64,000 bases of DNA from Hyalella azteca (lineage: Eukaryota; Arthropoda; Malacostraca; Amphipoda; Hyalellidae), in the NCBI RefSeq assembly GCF_000764305.2, contig NW_025932511.1, forward strand, positions 228,691 through 292,690, written 5' to 3'. The notes under the pieces were generated by a model. It ran no database searches. It saw nothing but the letters and a program-made list of their open reading frames with translations, and was not told the origin of the DNA. How positions within the stretch are numbered: position 1 is the first letter of the stretch; each line of letters starts with the position of its first letter. Below are positions 38,891-51,617 of the stretch, in pieces. A program made the position numbers and the translations under genes.

Positions 38891-40179
38891 TTGGCCTTTC
38901 GAATTTTGATTGGGGTTACCGACTAAGAAAATGTTTTAATGTGATTACATTGATATGGGAAATCTAGCTACTTTTTTCAATTAAAGAACTTACATCGAGT
39001 GAGTTGGAGCATTGCTTAAAGTTGGCTGATGTTGGAAATCATCACAATTTGATTCAAACATTATTATAATACCTACGAGGCATTCAAGTAATAATTGTGT
39101 TTGAAGGAAGGACATTTCTTTTAGGGCCAAATATGGATAAAATTTTTTATTAAATGCTTTTCTTTCACGTAAAAATACCGGGTGAATTACTTTGCATAAA
39201 TAAAATCTTCTAGCTGTGGAATGGAAATCCCATGGTTCCTCATCCACTATATGCTATTTTTAAAGTTGTTTAAGCATTCTTTTCTTCCTAAGTTGACACT
39301 CGCAACGAGCCGCTGTTCGGTCCTCTGCCAAAGATTATCTCGCCACTTCTTGCGGCGAAATATTTTTGGTCCGACCGTCCAGATTTCAGCGCACATTTTT
39401 AGGGAGAGCCGTCAGAGCTGCAACAGACGGTGCCCGGAACACCTGCTTCAGATTTATTTCTTAATATGAGCAGTTCTGACGGAATGCAAGTTCCGCAACA
39501 GGAGTTTTTGACGGTGACAAACAACATCTTGTGCAGAAGAAATACATACACGGTGGAACATATCTCAAACATAGGAACATCGACCGCAAAAACATAAAAT
39601 AAATAAAGATGGGATTGCTCAGTGACTTGTAACACTGGAGCTTGGGAGGTTTAGCCAATGCAAGTAATGGAGAAATACAAAAGAATTATCAACATTCAAT
39701 AAAGTGAGACTTATTGATGGATTTATCACACTGACACTATTCATTTCGGCAGATTTTTACAGCGTTTCCTCAGTTCGCTCAAAACCTCTTCTTTTTCATT
39801 TGACTCAAGTACAACATTTATGCAAGCATCAACTAGGTCATAAATTAAACCTGCTCAATGATCATGTGTTAAAAGATATATGCTACTTGAGCCATACATA
39901 TGAGATATGAGCTACTTGACATACATCAAAGCTGCGGTAATTAATGAGTTTCACGATGCTTTACCTAACATACATTACTGTTATATAGCAGCTCAACATT
40001 TTTGCTCCGCATCAACACTGAATATTTTAAAATTCATAAGTCAAATTGGCTAGTAAGCTTGTGAGATCATTGAGTTACAAATCGAATGAACATGAAATAG
40101 TTCTCAGATAATGTATGTAGTATCTCAATATATAATATGAATAATGTACTGTTGTCTTCTTGGTGTATAATTTAAATTA
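38891..40179. other. No gene seen
   Basis: Overlapping short frames on both strands (38990-39658) include a GC-richer stretch at 39300-39470 but no recognisable domain. Confidence 0.55.
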
Positions 40180-40657
40180 CTTACCAGTCTTCTTAAGGTA
40201 TCATGTAAACAACGTGCTAGTCTTCTAAATGTATCATGAAAACACTGTTCTAGTATTTTTAATGTATCATGTAAAAAACGTACTAGTCTTCTTAATGTAT
40301 TATGTAAACAACGTACTGGTCTTCTTAAAGTGTCATGTAAACAACGTACTGGTCTTCTTAATGTGTCATCTAAAAACGTACTAGTCTTCTAAATGTATCA
40401 TGTAAACAATGTTCTAGTATTTTAAATGTATCATGTAAATAACGTACTAGTATTCCTAATGTATCATGTAAACAACGTACTAGTCTTATTAATGTATCAT
40501 GTGAGCAACGTACAAGTCTCCTTATTGTATCATGTAAACAACGTATTAGTCTTCTTAGTGTATCATGTAAATAACGTACTAGTCTTCCTAATGTATCATG
40601 TAAACAACGAACTAGTCTTCTTAATGTATCATGTAAACAATGTACTAGTCTTCTTAA
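40180..40657. repeat. 33-bp minisatellite, left part of an interrupted array
   Basis: About fourteen units contain AATGTATCATGTAAACAACG, then TACTAGTCTTCTT. The 33-bp period leaves both strands open (plus MYHVNNVLVFL, minus CLHDTLRRLVR). The array resumes at 41537 after a transposon insertion. Confidence 0.93.
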
Positions 40658-41536
40658 GGAGGGGTATATTCTAAAATTTTCGGATTGGGCTTTTCCGGTT
40701 TTTAGTCTCATCTTAGAGCTGACATTCTGCCCTATCCAACGGTACCATTGCCATCTCTGTACGTTGATTTATGCTTTCACGACAGATCATGAAAGGGGGG
40801 CGGGTGGGGGAGTTCTTTACCAAATTAGATAGGAACTAATTCGATGCCAGCACTATAAATACAGTGCTTGCTTGAGGTGCTGCTCAGTTACCCGCCTGGC
40901 GTTGTATGAGGAGGTGCGCATTTAGTCGCTCCCACCATCCTTGAGAGTAATCAAGCTCCAGAAACGTTTAGTTTCGTATCCTTGCTACATTGAGTGCCTA
41001 TTGCGATGCGGGCGGGACTTTGTCACGCTCTCCTGAACATTCACAGTTATTGTCACGGAAAACCTATCGCCTCCTAGAGTTTTGAAGCTACAGCGATGAG
41101 ACATACATATACCATTCGATTCGTAAGGACCATACCTATCGAGTAACGAAGCTCTTTTTTCAGATTTGTGCATAGTTTGGATTCAAAATGGGAGGGGGGG
41201 AGGGGGGAAAATTTGAAGAAAATGAGAAGAAAACGGAAAAATGCGTAAAAAAAACTAAGGCAAAAATCAACAATCAGGCTTCGTTACTCGATTGGTATTG
41301 TCTTTACGCATCAAATTATATGCGTCTTAATGTTGTAGCTTAAAAACCCTAGGAGGAGATAGCTTTCTACAGTACCCCCTTTTTTGTCCGTTTTCTATGA
41401 ATTTCACGTTTTCTATTAATTTTTCCGAAAAAATTATACGTACAAAATGTTTTTGTATTTTGATTTTACATATATGTGTGAAGTTTTAGAAAGATCCGTT
41501 GATAAATGCGGAATTTTTTATGAAGGGTATACCCCC
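40658..41536. mobile_element. 879-bp TTAA-flanked element (piggyBac-like, non-autonomous)
   Basis: The ends read GGAGGGGTATATTC and, inverted, GGGGGTATACCCTTC, with about 25 bp of imperfect inverted similarity. TTAA flanks both ends (40654-40657 and 41537-41540). The surrounding minisatellite unit (CTTCTTAATGTATC) is exactly restored when the element is removed. Inside are a second pair of inverted arms of about 98 bp (41055-41152 and 41278-41375) and two G-rich tracts. No transposase is seen; a minus frame at 40985-41173 covers one arm. Confidence 0.8.
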
Positions 41537-41630
41537 TTAATGTATCATGTAAGCAACTTAATAGTCTTCTTAATGCATCATGTAAAGAACGTAATAATCT
41601 TTTTAATTAATATATCATGTAAGCAATTAG
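41537..41630. repeat. Right remnant of the 33-bp minisatellite
   Basis: Three diverged units with AATGTATCATGTAAGCAA continue the array beyond the inserted element. Confidence 0.85.
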
Positions 41631-41830
41631 TGAAGACAAGAGGCTTGCGGCAGACCCTTGCACAGGCACATGCAGCTCTAGCTGCTGCTCCAGCCACTCG
41701 AGGCGCTTATAGGAAGGCATTCGCTCCCGAACTTGAGGGAAAGTTCCCAGAAAATGCTTTCATTGCAGCCAAGAATTTTAGAAATCAGATACTGGGGAAT
41801 ACCAGAGCTTTGTCCTTCGTACTTCTGTGA
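41631..41830 (+). CDS. Candidate exon or coding relic, unknown
   Basis: After AATTAG the sequence becomes abruptly GC-richer and is open for 66 codons to TGA at 41828-41830. The peptide is Ala-rich at first (LAQAHAALAAAPATRGAYRK) and then has AFAPELEGKFPENAFIAAKN. The change in composition suggests coding origin, but no family or donor is evident. Confidence 0.25.
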
Positions 41831-44226
41831 AGTTCGGTGCTCAAGATTAGAAAATATTGGTTTTGGAAAAAACTTTCAAAGAGAATTTTAGTATTGAGCT
41901 TCTTCATGTGCGAAAATATTTCTTGGTTGAACTTTTCCAAGAATTAATGTGAATTTAAAAGGGTCTAAGAAGTTAATGGCTTCTGAATATAGTGATTAAT
42001 ATTTATATCTTTCTGCATGAACGATGCATGATGCAAATAATATGAAAAAATCTTTATTTATTGTGATTTTACCACAACTGGTTCAATATGCAAAGTGTAT
42101 AAAATTATGTTCTAAATTCCAGCGAATGGTTGCTTTGAATTTCATTTATAGCTATAGAATTAAAAGAATAGATGCTATACATATCCATTATTTAGAGTAT
42201 GGGTTCTCAGGCAGGTGATCTTCATCGCTATTTAAGTGGCAGATTTAAGCAGTATCGTACTTGAAAAAAATATCCATGAAAGTATATAAAAATATCCATT
42301 GTATATTTTCACGAAAAATTGTGACCTCTAGACCCTAATGAAAATATTGCATATTCGTATTTAAAACATTAACAGAAATATAACGGGGTACAAAAAATAT
42401 AGTCAACAATTTAAAACGCGAATTATGCGCTGTAGTTATTAGATATTAATAACATTGAGATAGCACTATAGTGAGGAGGAGTATAGCGATGAGCTTACGT
42501 AGAATAGTTGAATTTTCAAATTCTAGAAGAATTATGTTCAATACGAATTATGTTCAATATGAAGTTATGTTCAACATAAAGAAGAATTATGTTCAATATG
42601 AAGTTAACAATAAATAATTATAGAAAATTTAAGTGTGTTTCTTTTTTCAACATGAAATTTATATCAGGGTTTAATGTATCGTAGCAAGAAGTAATAGCGT
42701 TAAAAATTGAAATAAGCATCTGAAATTTATGACGATTTATTGAAGGACCTCAACTCAAAGTTAAATTAGAATTCTGAAACAAAAAAAAAATCACTGTTTC
42801 AAATTTATATTTTTTAGGTTCAATTGCAAAAAATTTTGCTCTAAGAAAGAATTATGATTCATTTAATCCTCGTGATGTTATTTAATGATCGGAATTCAAT
42901 GTATCCTGATATCTCCTGCGTGTGTTCATACTGATTTGCATTTATATATGGCCTATACATGTCTAAACGCATTCATTGGTAGAAGCATTTTACATTGTGC
43001 ATTAATTGGGGTAGAGCGGGTTCAATCAAGACGTGCTAATCTGTACTTCAGAAATTCGACGATAATCTCGATGAAATTTTACGATTAGAATGCATGACTA
43101 GTCTGTAAAATAAATCTTGAAGGCAGTTTGGTCCATCAGGTGTAGATATTTTACATACTTGCTAGTCGAAAATAGAGTATAATTATAAAACTAGAGAATT
43201 TTAGTTAATCAGGACAATCCCAATTTAAGTATGTAATTGAGTACTCACGAGAAAATTTGTAAATGCAAGGACAAGAAAATTATACATCAAAATTTCGGTC
43301 TCTTTGTCAATATAGCTGCGAAAATATGTCAGCTGTTTTTCACTAATTATAAAATAACGCAGTCCAGGATGAGGAGGTATATTGAACTAGAGGGACGGAA
43401 TACTTCGGTATGTAAGGCTTCAGCTTCACAACAACGCCGGACGCTGTGATTTTTTTTGCCTCGGTGCGGAGGAAAAGGCAATCAAGCTTGTAGGTCGACT
43501 AAGTGCTCCGTGTCACACTTAATAAACGCCAGAAAAAAATAAACCAGGAAGTTTCTCCCTAAAAAGTAGACAACAAATACCCGTGGCCGAGGAAAAATAA
43601 TAAAGAAGTGAAGTTTTTCTGCGTGAAAAGCGAACATCAAAGACAAAATTGAAGGAAAGAGAATTCAAATCAACTTCAGAATGGAAGTCCGGCGAGTTTT
43701 ATAGGGAAAATTTTAACACGAAAATAAATGAAAAAAGTTTTTGTTTGTGATCGCTTGCCTTTTAGCTCAGGAAGCTCGTTCTCTCTGTGCAAGTTGTACA
43801 AGAGAATGAGTTATTCATACCATGAAATGTGTCAACGGAAAACTGAAATACAAATGAAGCTTAAACAATTGAAAAGCTACTTACGCGTTGATAGAGGTAT
43901 TTTCTAGTAATATTCTCATTTATGTTCGTAAATAGTTTTAGTAAAAAAACTATTTACGAATAAATAGTTAAAAATTCACTAAAATTTCACTGCTACTGCT
44001 TTGATAACTGAAAATTGCTATATAAATCGATACGTTAGGAAGTGCTTATGACCCTTAGCCCAAAATAAAAGTATTCAGGAATTTTTTGCTTAAATTGATT
44101 TAATATGCTTTAATTGTTTTATTGTTATTTAATTTATTTTAAAATTTAATTCCTGTAATGTGTTTTAATTGATTTAATATGATTTAATTGGTTTTAAAAT
44201 TTAATTGATTTAATATGTTTTTATTT
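41831..44226. other. No gene seen; one perfect hairpin at 43925-43960
   Basis: AT-rich sequence with a few GAATTATGTTCAATATGAAG repeats at 42530-42600. Plus frames at 42885-43088 and 43237-43449 show no domain. Confidence 0.55.
43925..43960. repeat. Perfect 14-bp inverted repeat, 8-nt spacer
   Basis: TTCGTAAATAGTTT and its exact reverse complement flank TAGTAAAA. Confidence 0.75.
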
Positions 44227-44400
44227 TACTTAGAATTTAAAAGCAAAGAAAAGGCCAAGAAAATTCACCATATCGATATTGAAAACGTTTCGGAGTCCAG
44301 CTCCATCATCAGTTCGACTAAACTAAAAATGAATAAAATCACTTTAAAAGTCAAAATTCAAAGACAGACATAAAACCTAAACAAGACCTAACATTATATC
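44227..44400 (-). repeat. Hammerhead-like dispersed repeat, copy D
   Basis: On the minus strand it matches copy C over about 170 bp. CTGATGA (complement of 44306-44312), GGAG/CTCC and GAAAC are intact. The stem III right arm is AATAT instead of AACGT, so the third helix is weakened. Confidence 0.68.
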
Positions 44401-45175
44401 GAAATAAACAGGACTAGTTATGAACAACTTAGTCCTAGGGGTACGACAAGAATATAAAATCCTAGCGATTCACTATTTCCAGATTATATGAGCTAAACGC
44501 ATTATTGAGACATGGTTTTCGAGGAAGGCCCATTCCTAAACCATCAACTTGCAGGCCCATTCCTCAACCATCAACATCATAAGCAGACTAATGATATAAG
44601 TATTTATTTTACTTGATTTAATATACCTTTTCTTTGCTATATGAATACGGAAAATTTGCTTTAAAAATTCTATCAAATTTCTACTCGTATTTTTAATTCA
44701 TTGCAATTCTGTAATACATTCGCATTCCAAAATAAATTTTTAAAAATTTATTCCAAGCGTTCGATCACCGAAAATAATTGTATTATGCCCAATGCAATCC
44801 AAAATATACGATTAAAAATCTTTCATTATTGTGATAATTACTTCAAGAACCTGAATTTTCTATCAGTCAATCTCATGTCTAATCGCTCCGACAGTTAATC
44901 ACTTTACACATGGCATATGTGATACAAACCTCCCAGAATTCGCTAGAGAAACTACAGTCATAAAATGCTAGGAATTTATTCACCTAGTTTCAGAAAACAA
45001 ATTTAGTCCTCTTGGGAAATTCACACCATTGCACAAACAACCGACAAAATTTTCAGTGTCAAGATGCACTCCAGTAGATTATTTTGTTAGTTTCATCTTG
45101 TTATTTTTGGATATGTTTTTAGAACTGCTTTAGTACAGGGTTGATAGATATGGGTACGAGTTCCCTAACTTTACA
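44401..45175. other. No gene seen
   Basis: It contains a short duplication of GGCCCATTCCT and ACCATCAAC (44528-44575); otherwise AT-rich. Confidence 0.55.
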
Positions 45176-45713
45176 ATAGCATTACGTTATATACAATAGC
45201 ATTACGTTATATACAATAACATTACGTTATATACAATAGCATTACGTTATATACAATAGCATTACGTTATATACTATAGCATTACGTTATATACAATAGC
45301 ATTACGTTATATACAATAGCATTACGTTATATACAATAGCAATACCTTTTATACAATAGCATTACGTTATATACAATAGCATTACTTTTTATACAATAGC
45401 ATTACGTTATATACAATAGCATTACCTTTTATACAATAGCATTACGTTATATACAATGGTATATCGTAATATACAATGGCATTACGTTATATACAATGGC
45501 ATATCGTAACATACAATGGCATTACGTTATAGACAATGACATAGCGTTATATACAATAGCATAGCGTTATATACAATAGAATATAGCGTTATATGCTAAA
45601 GCATTGCATTATATACAATAGCATAGCGTTATATACGTTATATACAATGCATAGCGCTATATACAATAGCATAGCGTTATATACAATAGCATAGCATACA
45701 ATAGTATAGCGTT
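45176..45713. repeat. 20-bp satellite ATACAATAGCATTACGTTAT
   Basis: About 26 copies: nearly perfect at the left, diverging to GCATAGCGTTAT and GGTATATCGTAAT variants at the right. Confidence 0.95.
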
Positions 45714-48700
45714 ATTACCCGGCTTAAGTTAAGCTCACATTGAGATCGGTTCTGCACACGAAGATCGAGGTATGTTGTGATCCCTGATGCGAGGTCAATG
45801 GGTACGAATAGCATATACTGCAAGGTGACATTTCAAAGCAATGAAGGCTAAAAACATTGGGGCTCTTAATTTAAATTAATGTTTGTTTAAATTTATTTTA
45901 AAGGGATTTTTACACTTATTTGGGACCGTGATCTCGGTCTCTCGTTTTAGAACAACTCAAACCGATATTTTGGAGATTATGAGGGGAAATATTATTCATT
46001 GGTTTTAATGACAGCTGAACCACTACAAACTATAGCATGATGATTTTCAACTAATACATTTATTATGTTTTGTGTTTTTCCTTCATCATTTAATGAAGGA
46101 TTTGTATTGATCCCTTTGAACATGCAAGATTTGAAACAATGGAAAAATTTCAGAAAACTTTTCTAACCAGAGTAAGAAATTCTGAGAAAGCATAAACAAA
46201 AGCAAAAATTTCCCGCACTCGAAATATTCAATGAAAGATTCCAAAGAAAACGATCTAGAATTATTATTGAGTGTAAATGAGTTTAATTTTAATCATGAAC
46301 TATTTTTACGTCGCTGATACCCAGTTTCCAGAACGATGATGCAGTTTCGGTAGGAGACTGCGATGTAAAATGAATTTCGAAAGCGGATCTCTTGACAATC
46401 GCGCGGCTCTTTAGCGCTTTCAACTCAATTAAAAGTTAGCGCGCTCAAAAATTGCCGACGCGTCGTCATGCAAACTGCACGCTAGCGGGCCACAAAATTG
46501 CTTTGACGGCCCAACGAATTTTTTGAGATGTCAGAAAGCCGGCGCTGGAGAACTACCAAGTTGCTAAACGAGAACAGAAAAAATAAAGGTTATGACAAAA
46601 TTATTCGGATAACGGCTACATAATGAAAAGAAATTATGCAGAAATAATAATTAGTATGAAAAGTTATTCAATAAATTATATATCCTTTTCACATATGAAT
46701 GTCCACTTTTAAGTTATACGAGATATAAATGCTAGGGTATTGTATTCGTAGCTTTCTGAGAGTCTTTGTCTCGCTGCTGGTCCAAAGCAATCTTACTCCT
46801 CCAAACCGATCAATAAGAACTTTCCCTTCTTAGTACGGAACGCCAGGGACTCTCGACAACAGAAAGAAAATAACGTCTATCTGTCCATCAGTGTTTGGCA
46901 TGTCTGTCCGACAGGCGCGTAAGTTGATTTGTACTCTTTTGTTCGCGCCAAACGCGAGAACAATCGGAAAACAGATGGCTTGTTTTTTTTGTGATAACAT
47001 CTTGATTGAGTTTTACTCTGCGCTGAGCAGGGGGAGGGTGGAATTATTGCTAGAATGTGTATATTTTTTTAACGCCATTAATGTATTAGTAGAGCATCAT
47101 ATAAATCGCAGGAAACCCACGATTTCCAGTGGATTGTGAAATCACCAAGTTTGAATTGAAATACGTTCAATTAATATTGACATTAATCATCCAAAGTGAT
47201 TGAATTTAAATACGTTTAAAAAAATATTGACATTTAATCATCCAAAGAGTTTGACGGAAAATATATGATATAGGTTTAGGAGACTTGTATAGGTTCCTCG
47301 CTCAAATATATAAATTTTTGTTCGAGAAAAATTACTTTAAGAAGAAATAGTTAAATAAATAACTACAGTATTTGTGATTTAAGTCAGTCGGTCCACGCGA
47401 GGTCTTGCGCGACAGCTTAGGTCGCAAGTTATCAGTATAACTTAGCGAAGTATAGTGAGGGAGCAAGCAACTTCTGCAATCATTTCCCTCGACAAAAGTT
47501 AGCAGTCATTTTAAAGTATCTTCACCATTCGTGTGACCTGAAATACAACATTAACTAAAACACAATTTCAACTAAAAAATAATTATTGATGGAGGACAAT
47601 TATAACTGAAACACAAACATTAAAGATAATCGAATAAACTTGTTTAATGGACTTACTGGAATTTAGTTTTTATCTTTTTACTATAATAAACATCCTTAAA
47701 TTCTGCGCGTGCATCAAAAGTCACAAATGAAAACATACTCAAAATAAATAGTAATTTTGACTATGCATTATAAAGGACTGCCATTAATACAGCTTGGCCA
47801 TTGTATTGAGCGATGTGCCTAATTTACTTTTTAATTACGAATTTATTTTCGGAAGTGTATAAATGGAATATAAAAGTCTCTCAATAAAAAAATTGGAAAA
47901 TTAAATTATCAACATTCATAAACGGAATCCATTCTGATAATATAACATAAAAAATTTATTTTCATAGTATCCTGAAACAAGGATTTTTTCTCGTAAGATT
48001 AAATCGACAGATTATAATTAACATAGAAGCTTCTACATTTAATTTTTTTTATAGAAACTTACTTCATGGAAAATATAGCAACAGCCATTCAGCAAAAAAT
48101 AGGATAATTCTTCGATATTAATTCTACTTATCTATTTATTATAGATAATATACATATGTAATTTTTGCGTCTCAAATATTACAGAAAACTTGTTGCCCAT
48201 AATAGAGTTAATTTCTGAACAAACCATCATAACTTCGCTCGCACAAAGCCCACCTCTAAATTTGTTAGTCCAAGCGCTATTCACGTAAAAATACCCGATT
48301 ACCGCGGGTAATTGGCAATAACAAAGCCTTAATTAACCTGTAACTGCCTGCTTCCCAATTTCTTCTCAATGAAAACCGTCGATTCTAATGAGAAAGAAAG
48401 CCCTTAAACTGTCGTGGTCTGTTTCACTGGAATTGAATAGACGCGTATGTAATTATTTTAAGCGAGCTGCTTTTGTGCACGGTCAAAAACCTGAAACATT
48501 TCGAGATAATCGAGTATTTATTGTAGTTTTTTATCGGTGTGCGTATTGAAAATGTTGGAACGAAAAATTGCTCCTTGGAATTAGCTCATTACAAATCATA
48601 TATACAATATATTAAGGAAAATTACTTCAAGCGAGAAGGACGGCTTAAACGAGGAAACTCTCAAATCGAAAATTCTAACTTCGAAAGTCGACAACAATCT

Positions 48701-50809
48701 TCCTTTAAAGTTACTTCCGATACGAAAAAAAAATTGCAAGAAAGTTTTTAATTCAGACCCTTAGATCTTTTCAATAGACGAAATGTGCACGAAAAATTAT
48801 GCTTGAAATCACAAGAATATTAATAAAAATTTTCAAACAGAATTTCTTTAGAAGCCATTGAGTTGATTCCGAACGCGTTATAATGCTTCCATTTTGTTCG
48901 GTCGTACATCAATGTTCGGTTCTGCTGTGCCTGGCTATCTTTCTTATTACTGATAGATATTTGGGAAGAGTTTGAAGTTTACTCTTTCAATATCGCTCTA
49001 TTTGTTTTTCGTACCAATTTCAGATAATAAACAAATTTCAAATTTAAGTTAACTTTAACACGTCTTATTTGTATAACTTCTAAAGTTTTAATCATCTTTT
49101 AGCATGAATCTATTTTCCCGTGACGATTGTATTTGAATCCCAATGGGATCTTTTAAAAAAGTGCAACAGAAATCTACGTAACGACTTTGCCAAAGTTAAG
49201 TACTCACGGCCTAAACCCAGCAGAGGCTACTAAGGCGCTCCTAAAGACCTTTATAGCGCCACGATAATCTTTTAATAGCAATTGCTTGCTATTTAATGGA
49301 ACCTGAAATGTAGGGAGATTATCGACAACTGCTTTTTTTCATACCCCAACTTCACAGGAATGTTCAATGGGTTTTACTTTGAGTATACATCAGTATTGCT
49401 TTCATCTTAATGTACGTTCACTCTAAAAAATTCTAGTACCTTCCAAAATCAGAAGCGTATCAAGGTAATAATCAACCAAAAATTAAAAAAAAACATCGAT
49501 AATACCAACTAGATTCGTATAATATGCACTGAAATCTGCTAGAAAATTCACCTCATTTTAAAGTAAATTAATTTCACAGCTAATCCTCTATTCGCGTTGA
49601 CAGTGAAGATATGCTGGATTTTATATGCGTTTTCTTCCTTTTTAAATTAATGGTTAATTGCGAATTGAGCTAAGTAATAACTTTTACACAAGATCCAATT
49701 TGCCAATTCAATTCAATTTTTTTCCCTACGGATTTGAGAATTTTTTAAAAATTTTTTTTGAAATGATTTAAATAAAAAAAAATCCTCCACCTCTTACGTA
49801 ATAAAGTCGGTCTCCTTATTGATCCTCAAACTTAGCGACGTGCGATCATTTGATTTCAGGACGAAAATGTAGTTCTTTGACGAGCGCATTTTTGATCCAG
49901 AATCGCTTAAAAAATATTCGATATTCACTTCGAAGGATCAACTTGAATATGAGAGAAAGATTTGAGAAATGGCGTGAACTCTTGGCAGCTCAGTAATGGA
50001 GTAACGCAGACTATTAGCAAAATACCTGGACATTTTCTCAGTGAAAATGGTGAGGAAAATATCCTTTGAAGAGGAGGCAAGTGGCGATCCTTCTCGCAGC
50101 GATCCCATAACGATATCGGTTTCCTATTGTGGGTAGGTTCTTAGAACTCCCTGAAACTGCCCAGACTGCGGACTGAAGATGCTGAAGATGAAACTGGACA
50201 TAACTTTTAGAGTGGAAACCTGACGGTACGAGTGAGTTTGAAATGAAATGAGAACATTGGGAGGAAAATATTTTTTTTGAAACGGCAGAGAAGTAAGTGA
50301 GTTTTTTTTAAGTTAACGAATTATAGTTAGAATAAATGTAGTTGAGTGCTAAATATTTCTTTCTTGAATGAATGGATTTGTTCAACCAAGAGTTCTGGAG
50401 TATAAAACTTGCACTAAGAAATGATCATGCTATGAATCTGGAAATGAAGTTGATGTATAAATTCAATGTATTGCTATATTAGGTGTTTAAAATTTTGTGT
50501 ACATTAGTTTTAAGTATAAGTTTACTCGATGCGTGGGCAATTAAAACCAAGACGCGTGTGAAAGTTAAAACTTGCTTTAGTCCTGTATCTTGGCCGGTAC
50601 GGGAGAGCGTAAATTTAAGAATTGTGCATCAGCAGTAGGCCGAATTTTTTTTTCTTGACTTAATTTTTGTAATTAATTTGTAGACAAGTAATTTTTTTGA
50701 CTTGTCTTGAACATGTAGATTGCATATGCTAAATTGGCCATCATGAAATGTAAATGCTATGACATGATTACAGCGAGAGACGTTTATGTACAGTGTCTAA
50801 GTAACGGAA
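45714..50809. other. 5 kb without recognisable gene
   Basis: A GC-richer, CpG-containing patch at 46370-46560 has stops in all frames and could be regulatory. Plus frames at 46891-47139 and 48539-48751 are not recognised. The remainder is AT-rich. Confidence 0.55.
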
Positions 50810-50998
50810 CTATTACACGACTAGGTTGAAATTTCATTCGTATCGCTAGGTGTCTTTGTTAGTGAAACTTGTTTGAATGCTTTATTAAAAAAAAAAGTTA
50901 AACNCTATTACACGACTAGGTTGAAATTTCATTCGTATCGCTAGGTGTCTTTGTTAGTGAAACTTGTTTGAATGCTTTATTAAAAAAAATAGTTAAAC
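50810..50998. repeat. 94-bp direct duplication around a single N (probable assembly artefact)
   Basis: 50810-50903 and 50905-50998 are identical apart from one base in an A run, and are separated only by N at 50904. This is the signature of two contig ends that overlap but were not merged. Confidence 0.88.
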
Positions 50999-51617
50999 TT
51001 TACTCAATGTAATTTATAGGGACCGCTTGCGTGTATATATAGCTGTTAAGTGTGTTCTAAATATAGCTGTATTATTGTATGTGTTATTGTGTGTGTTAGG
51101 ATGTTTAGGTAATCAGAATGTGCTACACCTTTTTGTAAATAATGTACTTAGGCTGCAAAGCGTGATAATTCGTTTTTTTTGCGTGGATATAAGTATCCAC
51201 TGGTGGGGGGAAATGTTGTGATCGGCATACCGTATAATAATTGTTTGTTTAGTTGAATCTTTATTTATCTCTGTTATTCTGCAATTCTGAAATTTTCTAA
51301 GCCCATATTTAATTTTATTTATTCTTAACGTATTTTTCTCAATTATTAGTTAGACTCAAGAACTGAAAAAATGGTTCTTTGGAGAACGACGCGTCCGTAG
51401 TTAGGGAGAATTTTCGATACGAGTTAGTTAGTTAGTGGGAGCCGTTGGTGGAAGTCGCATGTACACAGTGTAAAGTCTATGAATTTAACGGCGAAAATTA
51501 CTGTCTTGTTTTTATCCTCCGCAACAAAGTGTACTACCGAACTAGACGATCACACAAGGCTTTTATGAAGTGGTAGCCACGTATAGACTGCGGCGACGTG
51601 TGCGCCACGACAATATA

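Noticed and set aside
40370..40711. 113-codon minus and 82-codon plus frames
   Set aside because: Translations of the 33-bp minisatellite.
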